A stretch of 64,000 nucleotides of DNA, taken from positions 558,001-622,000 of the forward strand of contig JAJSPD010000024.1 in NCBI GenBank assembly GCA_021307315.1, written 5' to 3'. The notes beneath the pieces were generated by a model, which saw nothing but the letters and a program-made list of their open reading frames with translations, ran no database searches and had not been told where the DNA came from. How positions within the stretch are numbered: the first letter of the stretch is position 1; each line of letters begins with the position of its first letter. The translations under genes and the position numbers were made by a program. Positions 47,817 to 58,739 of the stretch are shown here, in pieces. This stretch comes from Bisporella sp. PMI_857 (taxonomy: Eukaryota; Ascomycota; Leotiomycetes; Helotiales; Helotiaceae).

Positions 47817-48285
47817 TATGAGATTAGGGAGGAGGAATTTGCAAAGAGTAAGGACAAGATAAAACAAAAAGAGAAAAAGAAAAAGAAGATAGTTTGAGAG
47901 AAAGACAAGAGGTTGAAAAAAGTAAAAGCTGTAAAGGGTGGGGGGTGAAGGTAAAGGAAGTGTGGCATGCTCATACTCTGCCATCCATAGCGGGGTTGAT
48001 GATAGCAATTTAGGACCCCGCACCACGGCCACCGTAGAAGCTCGCTCGCTTCCCAGGGATGAATAAGTCACCTGACATGCCCTATGTTGAATCTTGCTAT
48101 ATCGTGCTTTTCGTTGACAAAATTAGCATAATTATTCTAACAACTATCAAAGTTTCGGTTGGAGAGCCGACCAACTGTTCTCTGCTGACGGTAGAGAGGC
48201 GAGTAGTTCCCCAAAAAGCTGATACATGTACCGAACTTGACGAAACTATTTCAAATATATTAGTGGGAGACGTTGGTTCCATTAA
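47817..48285. other. intergenic stretch with pyrimidine-rich leader of the nickel transporter
   Basis: On the minus strand, 47.85-47.97 kb is a long CT-rich tract, common in fungal promoters and 5' UTRs just before start sites. An ORF at 48097-48282 lies just past the lipase stop and could be an unrecognised 3' exon of that gene. Confidence 0.4.
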
Positions 48286-50044
48286 TTAACTCAAGGACAA
48301 AGGTGGAAGTATTCCACTGAGCAATTTGCTTAGAGATGGTATACTCACTGTTTCTCCCTCTGTGAACACACCAATCTCGTCGGCGTGATCTATGGTTTTG
48401 CTGATGCCCATATGCCAGTATATGCCCTTCAATTTAGCCGACAGAGGAAAGCTTGCCAAGTTTTGGACAGCGAATGTCGTTCCATCAAGGATATATGCAT
48501 CATTTGGCCCTTTCATCGATGCGGTGTTGACGACTCCGTCATTAGCTTGAAACTCCTTTGATGTCACATTTGGCGGCAGATCTAAAGCGATCAAGTTAGC
48601 CTTCTGCGAGCTCTCCCAGCCACCCATTCCAACCGCCGTCACTAGCAGGAGCGGAAGCATGTCAGGTCGAGGCACCAATCTGCCTGGAACCGGGATCTGG
48701 CTGAAGTATCCTAGCGGCCTTAGATGATTATTTGCCACTTGCACCAGCCATTTAACAAAGCTGGCCGCGCTTGGAAGTCCAGGTAGACGTGATAACATTG
48801 CTAGGAAACTTGCGCTTGTGTAGCCCAGAAGTTTGAGGGGGCCAGGTAGAATGTTGAGCGGAAAGATTGGAAAAGTGGCGACGTCATCGGCGGTAAGATG
48901 CTCGTCTGGAAATTCTTGTGTGGCATCGAATGACATGGTGAAATAGTAGATATATGGAGACTGTCAATCACTATAGTTAACTCTTGTTTGAATACCCTCC
49001 AGGCCCATGCGGGCATAAGACCACCGACACAGAGATTTAATGCTAGCGCATATTCAAGCCGATCATTCTAAGGACTAACTTACTGGTTGATATGCCATAT
49101 TGTTAAGTTCTCTCACACCGGCTACACTATTATCGTAGAAGCCATTATGTGGTGGAAGATTTCGGGGACCTTCCCACCACAGCTTAACCAAGGGTTTGAG
49201 TAGTGTATACATCTCCAAAAAGGCTTGTCCTGGCTTAGCACTAATGATTCCTCTGTGGTCTAGTTGAAGATCATATACCCGAGGATATCTGAAAGTAACT
49301 GAAACCATCAGTCGGGTAATGAGATCGATTGCGTCTGCAGGAAGAAGCTTTTGCACAACATTAGTGATCGTGGTACCCTTATGTGGTGTTCCAATAGTGA
49401 CGATTGACTTGATCCAATTCTGGCGATTGACGCTAGGGAAATATTCTTTATGTAGATTCTCGTGGGTACCATCTAGTAGCTCGGCGAGCAAGCGCATCGT
49501 ATTTCCTCCTTGCGAATGGCATATGAAGTGCGCTGGGTAGTTTTTACCCCATTCCCAGCCCGAAGGCAAGCCTCCAAAGAGAATAGACCGTTTCGTTTTT
49601 GATATACGGCTGTAACCGTATTTTTCGGGAAATTCATCTCCAAAGTCGATATTGATTTTGCTATCAGGCGCACAAGGATGTATGGTCGGTTCATCGTACA
49701 ACCTATTACTACAAGTCAGCTACCCATTGATCACGCACATTTCCTGACGCCTACCCAGCAGTTAACTGTGCGTAGATCTCGCACGCACGCTCCCAATTAC
49801 TAGAAAATGGGCCGATCCGAACGACTATGATTGTATATCCTTCTTTGGATAGTGCGAGGGGTAAGTCTTCAAATCCACCCCAATAGTTGAAAGTACCAAG
49901 CAAAGGTTCACCCCATCCGCTGAACCCAGAAACGAGCACAATAGGAGTAGACTTGTCCAATTTGATATTGGCATTTTTAATGGCATGGACCAGAGTTTCG
50001 AGGTTCCTGATGCCCTCATTGGCTTGATCAATCGTAACTGCCAT
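48286..50044 (-). CDS. lipase / alpha-beta hydrolase of the large HSQGG lipase family
   Basis: Three exons, 49755-50044, 49084-49702 and 48286-48960, give 527 residues. The opening KSTPIVLVSGFSGWGEPLLGTFNYWGG is the oxyanion-hole region shared with bacterial family I.5 lipases. The nucleophile elbow FICHSQGGNTMRLL puts the catalytic serine near residue 160. TIGTPHKGT and YDLQLDHRGI follow, then (after splicing) AYQPSPYIYYFTMSFDATQ. A catalytic His is likely in GIYWHMGISKTIDHADEIG. The protein should hydrolyse acyl esters. No clear signal peptide is seen, so it may be intracellular. The 3' end is uncertain: a GTGAGT just after FTEGET could be a donor to a further exon, whereas read-through ends 19 residues later. 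Confidence 0.82.
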
Positions 50045-51535
50045 GGTGTGAAGCAGAGAAACGGATAGGCCCCAAGATCTAGCTCAAATTAACAGGATAT
50101 TCTAAAGCATAACTCTATGCGGGAAGGATAGATACTGGCGATAGAACGTTGGAGAGGACCGTTGATATAGATTTTTGTACGAGACAAAGTTTAAAGAGAG
50201 TTTTATTTTATTTTTGGCTGACATGTGCTTAGGCGGCGCTCTTTCCTGGTCTCGGATCGCAAACAGAGTACGTGTGGAAGGGTGGTTGCACAAAGCAGCC
50301 ACAAACTCTGGAACTCCATCACGAGCACAGCTCTGTTAACCATGCAAGGATGGCGTAGTAGATCAGCTTGTACCACAAGCAAAAGGTATATATAGGCCAA
50401 AACGCCTTAAAACATCTTGCAATCATGGTAGCACGGTTGCTGGAAGTACACGCTGGATGAGAAGAAAATGAGATGAATCTGGGAGGAAAGCAAAGTTACA
50501 GGAGCACAACAGTATTTAAATGTAGCAGAATGGCTAGTGACATGAGCACGCCTCTACTATGATACACATGTTGAATTTGGAGGCTTGCAGCTGCCTGTTG
50601 AAGCTTGATTATATGAGACAAACCACCTGCTGAGCTGAGCTGAGCTGAGCTGAGCCACGAGACCAATAGGCTGACTTTCGCTAACAGCCGGTTCGAGTTG
50701 CCGTGTGGCTTCTTCACCAAATATATGTAGTCCCAGAGAAGAGATATGAGTATTGGCCCAAAAATACAATAGATATTTGTTGTGTTGTGCACGCGAATTC
50801 AATAAAGTATAGAGTGGAGTGTGTTGAAGCTCATAAAGCTATATATTAATGCAAGCAAAGTGTTGAACTGGTTCCAAATACGAAAGGAATTCGCCACAAA
50901 TAAATGTAGAGCCTTCACACGTCTTGGCGGTGGGCTCAAGGCGAGTTCCTACTCAGTAATACAGGGGCGCGGCTCTACGTGATAGCATTCATATGATGCG
51001 AGAATTGAAAACAGTCATGCGTGATTACCTTGTCGTAACTTGCAGCTGGTGACGACAAGAGGCGCAATGAAAAATCTGGGGTGCAGCATGCATGGGTCTG
51101 CTAGCGGACCGTGCGTTAGAAAGACAAGTGATAGACCAAGTCTGATTCAGCCCTACCAAGATTCAAAGTCAAAAACTGATGGAAAACATTCAAAGAGCTC
51201 GAATGCTTTCACGTTCTCATTATCGCTTGTTTATTCCCATCTTGGGTTTTTCCGCTACACAATGGTCTCACTACCATCAACCTGCTCCCCCTTCCAGGTT
51301 ATGACACAAGATTAACCCCCATAATTGACCTCTACAGATACATGGTGCTCTCCGCAAAATTGCATACTTGAGAGATAATGGATCAGCTCCTGTTGCATTT
51401 GAAGTAAGCGGATCACAGCCACTAACCCCATAGCGCAGAATAAGTATATAAACCTTTTCCAGATCCCTCATCCAAGGATCTAGAAGACCGAGAAACCTCC
51501 ACATCCAGAGCCCTCAATCATCAACTTCTTCCAAG
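50045..51535. other. gene-free stretch
   Basis: This holds the lipase promoter and then about 1 kb of unassigned DNA. It contains the pentanucleotide repeat at 50631-50655. Overlapping ORFs at 50.5-50.8 kb run through that repeat in several frames and have no domain. Confidence 0.4.
50631..50655. repeat. tandem repeat, 5-bp unit TGAGC x 5
   Basis: Five perfect copies of TGAGC in non-coding DNA. Confidence 0.9.
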
Positions 51536-51883
51536 TCAGCACACTTCCCCTTTCGTCTCAGTTCTCGGGTCGTCCAAACCTTTGGCTCTCTCAAGTGGTG
51601 CTCCTGCATAATAAGCCTGCAACTGCTTTTTCTGCCCTCCTCCGCAAACGCGATGTAGCCATGCAACAAATCTCTCGGCCTTGCCTGGTCGACGGGGAAG
51701 ACGTGGGTATTTCAGCTGGTAATAGCACTTGATACAGATGTCGTAGCTGGGATCCAAGGCTTTCGAGGTAGTGGAGTAGATGGGGCATTCTTTGAAGCTG
51801 CGGATGGTGAAGTCGGGGCAGTGAAAGAAACCTTCTGGCTTGGTGCAGCCGCAGGCAAATTGGCGGTGCTCGGGGTGGCACAT
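51536..51883 (-). CDS. small Cys/His-rich protein, 115 aa
   Basis: A single exon encodes 115 residues from an ATG at 51883. Paired cysteines and histidines are spaced as in metal-binding or disulfide motifs: MCHPEHRQFACGC, FFHCPDF, ECPIY, DICIKCYYQL and RVCGGG. There is no signal peptide, which favours intracellular zinc binding. Many fungal genomes have small proteins that open C-X-X-X-H near the N-terminus, but the family has no known function. A second frame over the same bases is also open, a mild caution. Confidence 0.6.
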   Translation of the reverse strand: MCHPEHRQFACGCTKPEGFFHCPDFTIRSFKECPIYSTTSKALDPSYDICIKCYYQLKYPRLPRRPGKAERFVAWLHRVCGGGQKKQLQAYYAGAPLERAKGLDDPRTETKGEVC

Positions 51884-52789
51884 GCTTGACGAGCTAAGAG
51901 CTCTTGATTAAAAAGATGGTCGTGATTGCGCAATGATTGTAGTGGTAAAGACGCGTTGTGTGTTGTGAAGAAGGTGAATGTATGGAAGATACACTCAATA
52001 GTATTTGAAAATAAAATCCAAGCGCTTCATTTCGATCAAGGCGGTCAGCAATACCTCTTCTTCCATACCAACCACTGCGGTAACCTAGAAAGCACTTATA
52101 ATGTGTTACAAGACATTACGCATTAGAAAGTAGCCAGTAGTTATTCGGATACTAGAAACGAAGAAAAAGGTGACGATGGTCAGATACTCCTTATAGCGAC
52201 TTCCATTCCCAGGGTAATCATATCTGAGCGCCGCCGAAGGCAGTCTCGCCGTGTTTGTTTTATCTAGGCTAGTTTTGTTTCCCAAGAAATCCTTATCCTG
52301 TAGTCACCAAATACATTGGTTTTCATAGTAATATTGATATATTATCAAACCAGTTTAGTTTCCTTCTGGTTGCTCAACGTCTTACGAAGTATCAAAGAAT
52401 ACAAAGAATACTTAGGTTGTATTTCGGCCTTATAAACAATGCCTCTGTCCCCAGCTCAGTGCGAGAACGCGGCAGCAGGGGCCCGCCACTTATTTCGTGT
52501 TTACTTTCAGGAAAGAGTGATGTCCAGCAATAACTTCCTGCAAAGGTTAGAGATGTCAAGAGGTGTCAGCAGTATACCTGTTTCACCACTGTAGAAAATC
52601 TTGGCTCTACACCTTTTGAGTCATTTTAAATGTAGCTACCCTCCTCAATATCTCATAAGACTTCCTTTGTTGACAAATATGCGCGTCGCTTTTCATAATT
52701 TTGATTCTCAAAACTTGAGATAACTTGCTCAGGTATTAACAGAAAATTAGGCTTGAGTTACTGTATATTTGTACCGTGTAGAAATTTTA
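51884..52789. other. gene-free stretch
   Basis: This holds the promoter of the Cys-rich gene and the 3' UTR of the large membrane-protein gene. AT-rich; no supportable feature. Confidence 0.35.
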
Positions 52790-55700
52790 TTAGGTACAAG
52801 AGCCACCGCTGAGTCGACGGCTGCAAATCGAGCATGCGCCAACAGAAAATGTCGCGAACGATATAACGTAGCTTGCAATCGCAAACGAACTCTGAATATC
52901 ATGTTTCAGCACCGCATACGCAATTCCAAATACACAACTCCCAATTAGGATAACTACAAATATGAGCAGCCATATGAGCACCCAGTTCGGCCCTTCAACA
53001 AGATGAATACCCCATCCATCTACTGTCCCGCCCACGCCAACATGCAGCCTTTCCCGTTTCTTCTTCGGGAAGCGGTTAAGCACTGTCTGTCCATCGCCGT
53101 CAGAATGGTTAGGCGAGTTCCATAGATGAAGGAGCCGGCTGGTACCAACTGGTGGTATTGTGTTGCATGGGTCGAACGCATAGTCATTGAACTTGGAGGG
53201 CGGTGGCAGCATTCTTTGATCTAGGTACTCCTGCACATCAACCTCTCCGCTAGACCAAAGCTCGAACTGCACAAAATTTATTGCCTGAATGCATCGCAGA
53301 GACAGCAGTGGTAGCCATTTGCCTCGAACTGCTCGATATCTATCCCTCAGACAGGAGAAGAGGAGTCTATCAGATTTGATACCGCCAACATCAATCTGCG
53401 CGAGGCCCACCGAGCCATTATTTTTGTCGATACAGACCAATAAATACAAAGGCTCTTGCTGCTCCTGAGAATTGTCTGGTCTGCATTCCTGTGGAAAATA
53501 CTCTTTGAGCACGTGATCGAACATTGGAGAAGAGTTCCGCTTTCTGAAAATCCACGAGCCAGCGAGACTCAGAATCGCTAGTAGCTTTGAAGGAGCCTTA
53601 AGCCTGCTGCTTGCTTGAGATTCTACGTCTGCTCGAGATCCATCTGATGAATTATTGTAAATTGGTTGCTTTTGAGCATCTAACGTCTGAGCGAGCTCAG
53701 AGGCGGCTCCAGGAGTAAGTTCAATGAAATCGTCGTGTAGATAACTGCCACAATGCTGTAACAACGTTAAATCAAAGAGACTCTGCAAATACCTCTCTCT
53801 ACTTGGATTACTTACGCATTTCCAGTGGATACGGCATCTCCCTTGTACTTGCTCTGACCTATACTGGGAATGGCCTAGCAGACCCTTTAACTGTATCTGT
53901 GGCCAAAAAGCAGCTATAAGTGCACTAAACCCGACTATTCCAAGAACCATTGCCATTACAGATATGAACGACGCTCGAACCATTTCTCTGCCCACATTAG
54001 GCTCTCCAACCAGTGGGTCGTGCCCATCTCCTGGTGACTCTTTCTTATCATGGTCGGTGTGTATAAACTCAAAGATAGCAAGAAGTGTTTGCAGAATTCC
54101 TAGGATAAGTGTGGTGCCACAAATAATGATAGCTGCCTAGAAATGAATGAGCATCGTGGCACTATGGGCGATCAGACTCAAAGACTCACCCAAAATGTGT
54201 ACCACTGGCTCATATTCCTTCGATCATGCCACAAATCCTTGAGATTTGATGGGTTATGACATTTAACGAAGGTTTGCAACTGAGTGAGTTTTTTTCCTAG
54301 TATTGGGAAGTCGTTCGCTGAATATATATGGCTTGGCTCATCTTTGCCAATCTCATCATACAAAGCAATAGATTCTTTGCTTTTCCAGCCATGATAGCAT
54401 AATGTTTGAACTAAGGGATCTACAGGCTCCTCTGATAGAATAATACCTGGAATTTTGGCGTGCTTTCTGGCTGCTTGATAAGAAGACTTTGTTTGCCCGA
54501 AAATTATTTGGTAGCTTAGCAATACCTCCTTAAACATATCTGGGGGACCTGGGGCATCGCCTCTAATATAATTATAGTCGAGATTGATTCTACTATTGTC
54601 AGAGAAACTTCATATAGAATTTTATGCTTTCTCTTACCTCTTGTGTATAGTCATTGTTTCGCTAGTGTGCATCAGAAATGCAAACGAAGGGAATCTAAAG
54701 AGTGATAGTTGTCTAGTCCGGGGATCGAAATCTAAATGCAGTGATACCGCATCAACCCACCGAATTCTGATCATTAAGGAATTGTGAAGGATGTTGAAGC
54801 TAAGGAGAGATGGATCGATCATTTCGTGGTTGGAAAGTCTAAGCTGACTATCTGTAGATCCAGGATTGACAATATCCTCAATATCGTTTCGCCATGTTGG
54901 AATCAGAGCTCCAAACTGTCTCAACAAAAATGGTATCCTGAAATCACAATAGTCACATATTCTGACTTCATAACGTGTGAATGTCTTGCTTAGAGGTGGT
55001 CGTCGTTGGCTGTTTCCAAGATGCGTGTATCGGTCTTCGCATATCTGAAGTCGATCAGATCGAGTGACACTATTCCTAACCACTGGCTGGTATAGCAGAC
55101 CTAAGGAGGTTAGTAGTATCCATTTAAAGAGTTAAAAATACTGTATGTGATCAGAGAAACGACTTTCAATGTGATGCAGTATATAATTCATTCTACGCCT
55201 AGCCAGAGTGGCCAGAAGTCGATTCGCATTCTAGCTTTAGAGTTACCTAGATAACTCGAAGATAGTCACTTTAGAGATTGAGGTATCAGGAACGAAACTC
55301 ATATACCCAATGCTCTGTAAATTACAAAATATTTGTCTGCATTGGTGTCTAGGAATTATTAGAACTTACTGAGCCAGCCAAAAATCATAAAGACCAGGTG
55401 TGCTGCCTGAGTCCTTTCATCATCAGTTTCTCGAAGAAGTCCTCTGTTATACAATGCGTCGACAACGCCGACTAGACATATATCTTCTCTCTTGGATTCA
55501 TTGAGAATAACACATAGCAGAACTGTTAAGAGCTCAGCGTTGCGCGAAGTTGACACCTCAGGTTTGGCCGAAAGGTCTATCACCACCTCATACAGGAAAG
55601 GCCATGATTTTGAAAGCTTATGTGTCAAGTATTGGCAGTACCAGCTATATGAAGCGGAAACAAATTCCGAGGGGACACTAGAGCGGCCATGCAGGACGGC

Positions 55701-56104
55701 AAAGAATTCGTCGTTGATCAAGTTGATTTGGACCGCACCTAAAATGATGTTAGACAGTCCATGGTCGACTGTGTGAAGGGAGCTTGGAATATAGTAGACC
55801 ATATAATGTACTTTTGGGCATCGGCTGTTCATCATTGATTAGCCATCTCAAAATCCTTTTTGAGGTAAGTCGATTGGATCCTCCATTACTTGAAGGATTC
55901 TGAAGTAGGGGACGCCCCATAGTCACAACAATGAGTAGGAACGGTTGCATCGATAAGTCTGCATTGAACAGTATACGGTAGTCCTCATTACAAGGCCTGT
56001 GCAATTGAGGATATTGGTCTTAAGGTTGACAAAAGCAAGGAATTAAACCTGGCGCAATCACTTATGTATAAGGCTGCGAAGACGCCCGGCCACCGTGGTG
56101 TGGG
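52790..56104 (-). CDS. large conserved-type fungal membrane protein of unknown function (N-terminus unresolved)
   Basis: Seven exons could be joined with consistent phase: 56049-56104, 55812-55996, 55370-55738, 54638-55100, 54190-54592, 53816-54136 and 52790-53755, about 920 residues. Key joins restore sensible protein: VFAALYISDCA + RPCNEDYRILFNADLSMQPF, MPK + SAVQINLINDEFFAV, GWLS + LLYQPVV, and RIHWKC + HCGSYLHDDF. The C-terminal half has hydrophobic helices AAIIICGTTLILGILQTLL, FISVMAMVLGIVGFSALIAAF, WVLIWLLIFVVILIGSCVFG and FAIASYVISFATFSVGAC. The front half is soluble and helical. No enzyme motif or named domain is recognised, though such proteins are familiar as unannotated fungal families. 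No start ATG was found upstream of 56104, so further 5' exons exist or the gene is truncated. Intron 3 (55101-55369) is unusually long. Confidence 0.65.
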
Positions 56105-56657
56105 CTGCAGGCAAATCAGCAAGCTTAGGTGTTTTCGTGTAACTTTTTAAGCCAATAACTCAAGGACACGCCAAACCGAAGAACGCCAAACAGGAAGCCC
56201 GACAATAATTATAATAATAGGTTTCATTAAGTAACCTCAAGAGTTAAGTAATAGTGTCTGAACAGATTAATAGAACTGAAGGCAAGCCCAATGCTAGATT
56301 TAAACACACGACATACCGCAACCGTGCCATCATCAATGAACATTGAAAATATATTTAAACAACCACTTTAGAGCTACAGAGTAAGAATATTTTTTGGAGT
56401 AAGCTATTTCAAATATTGGTCTGACCGCAAGGCTGCACTTAACAGTGTTGTCCGGAAACTACTCGAGCATATGAAACTTCAACGAGAGTGAAAGGTCAAT
56501 TATAAAAGATTTCCCAGCTTGTAAGAAATGTAATTTCATAATTGTACATGTTTGTTAGCAAATTCAAGAATCCTTATAACGCCTTGTTGTGTTTCCTTGA
56601 TCGTAATACAGCAATCTTGACTCAAACGCCTCGTTATTCGTACCATTTTCTGTCGCT
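56105..56657. other. stretch holding the missing 5' end of the membrane-protein gene
   Basis: On the minus strand an ATG frame at about 56227 (MKPIIIIIVGLPVWRSS) is open for 26 residues, but no donor there matches the phase needed by the acceptor at 56105. It also holds the 3' UTR of the carrier-family gene. AT-rich. Confidence 0.35.
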
Positions 56658-58282
56658 TCATTTCTCATCTGGCTTCATACCTTTTCCAACTTCCTCGACC
56701 TTGTCGCCCAACATTTCCTGTGCATTGCCGAGTAGATGGCCGGCTTCCTTGCTAGCCAAATCATCTGCGTTCTTCGCCACCTCAGTCGCGTTAGAACCAA
56801 CTACGCCCGCTCTCTCTCCAGTAATACCAATGGCTTCTTTTCCATTTTGTACAGGTATCTTTGCTGATCCCGATGCGTTCGTTCCAATCACACCGATTCT
56901 GTCGCCAGAATTGCTAAGTGCCTCCTTACTACCTTTCACAATTTCACTGGCCGTTTCTGTGACATTTCCATATCCTTCTTTGACGAGTCCACTAACCTTT
57001 TCTGCATGGTCCTGAATAATATCTCCAGCTTGGGCGGCTAACTCACTTGGGCTAGGATACCTATTCAGAGCCTTCAGAATCAGGAAATAAGCCTGTATGA
57101 TAAACTTATGAATTGCTTCTTTGATGAGCATCGTGATCCCGTGGCTGAAGAAACCTTTCAGAATCTCGCCGAAAATGCCCTCATATAGTGCAGCCGCTCC
57201 CTCACTCCGGTAGATCTCGAGAATAGTATTGAAGACCGTAGATCTCTGCGTAATCGACTTAGCATCCCTTCCAATCTTCTTGGCTTTGGTCTTATCCAAC
57301 GTCCCAACTTCTTCTTTAATTTCGACAGCGGAATCCGGATTAACAGGTGGCACGACCGAAACTTGAGCTCGAGTCTTGGCGAGAGAGAATGGGTATGTGA
57401 TAGTCGAGGCTACGGCTTTGCTGACTGCCGCCATTAGGAAGGTTAACTTGGCTCCTGGGTCGTCCCGTCTTGATCTTGGTAGACATCTTTTGAAGAACTC
57501 GTACAAGAAGAATGTAATACTTGGGTTCAGAGTGAGAATAAGTGAAGCTGAGTATCCAGACCAGAATCCTTGGAAGCCCTTTTCTGAGCGGATAGAGGAA
57601 GCAATGTCTGAAACTGATACTGAGCTTGTCTTAACCCCTGATCGTGCAGAGATCATGGACGCCGTCTTCTTTCGTGTCACAATATTAGCAATAGGTGTAG
57701 TAAACAACTTGGAAAATGCTCCGGCGAGAACGCCAATGCTCAGCTCATCAAATACTGGCAAGGAAGTTACCCTCCCTTCATGCTTCTAGGATTGGTTAGC
57801 AAAAGCATGCGAAAGAATGTGAACGGACTGCATACTTGTAATCTGCTTGTGCGCATGTAGTTATAGAACAAGAAGAATAAAAACGAATCCGCAAATGATT
57901 TCCCAGTGTCCTGTATGACCCCGCTGTAGAATGCCGAGACGCCTCCTTCCCTTGTATAGATTTGATTAAAGGCATCAAGCACTCCCTTATATTCTCCTTC
58001 TTCAGCAGCGGTAGAGGACTTCCGCAGTTGCCGTTGGACTTGCAATCGAGTTATAACTAAGTCTAAAGGATAAAGAGCTAGGTTCGAGATGGCTGTTCCA
58101 GCTGAGCCTGAAAGCGCATGGCCTAGAGCGGGTAAAGCAGGTCCCGCTACCGCCGAAGGAGTCTTTTCTTCTTCGACAGCCTTGTGATAGAAGGTGAAAG
58201 CGTCCTAATAAGTCATTAGCACCGTCGATTCATAGCTGCCGTAAACTCTGCGTACCAACTGGCTATTGTAGACTTTGGCCAT
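56658..58282 (-). CDS. mitochondrial-carrier-family protein of peroxisomal type with long C-terminal tail
   Basis: Three exons, 58256-58282, 57836-58204 and 56658-57785, give 507 residues. The first 365 or so form a carrier with three repeats: LALYPLDLVITRLQVQ, then LFTTPIANIVTRKK, then ITYPFSLAKTRAQ. The signatures are degenerate (second repeat lacks the acidic residue), as in peroxisomal adenine-nucleotide carriers of the Ant1/PMP47 group. The last 135 residues lie outside the carrier fold, with amphipathic helical repeats (GDRIGVIGTNASGSAK and GERAGVVGSNATEVAK) and an acidic/Lys end (MLGDKVEEVGKGMKPDEK). The function is probably peroxisomal metabolite or nucleotide transport; this is inferred from the family, and substrate residues were not checked. 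Confidence 0.8.
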
Positions 58283-58739
58283 TGTGGTGGACGGTGGAAC
58301 AAGTATCGTCCTTGGTCGATCTATCGTTAAAACTAGAGAATTTGAGTACAACAGGTATCTTGTGAGAAGAAAGAGATTATAGAAGTCTTAAGAATAGTAT
58401 TTTCTCAAATCATCAGAACAGAGTTGAGAATAATGTTAGCCATGCTACAAGCTTAACAGGGGAAACTCACAAGCTAACGGCTATTAATCCGCCGACGTCA
58501 TTACCCCGGATTTTCAACCCTCCCCCACCTCAGCCTTGCTTGGTAAGGCTGTGTTCCAGCTGCGCAAGTTACTAAAACATTATGCGAGGTGAGTTCAAAG
58601 TTGGAGGCTTAATCACTTGGTATCATGTCCTTCTTTAAGTCTATCGCTGCTCGAAGCAGGTATATTAATTACACAAACCATCAGGAACTTCTTCATCAGG
58701 ACATCCAACATTACCCTCAAGCTTTTTGTCAATTAGTTC
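58283..58739. other. intergenic stretch
   Basis: This holds the promoter of the carrier-family gene and the 3' UTR of SNX41. I see nothing else in it. Confidence 0.35.

Noticed and set aside
50671..50705. GGTTCGAG stretch resembling a tRNA T-loop
   Set aside because: The bases that follow do not close a T-stem and no anticodon or acceptor stem can be drawn upstream.
50496..50802. Two overlapping minus-strand ORFs of 81-98 aa running through the TGAGC repeat
   Set aside because: Openness is caused by the repeat and low complexity; no domain.
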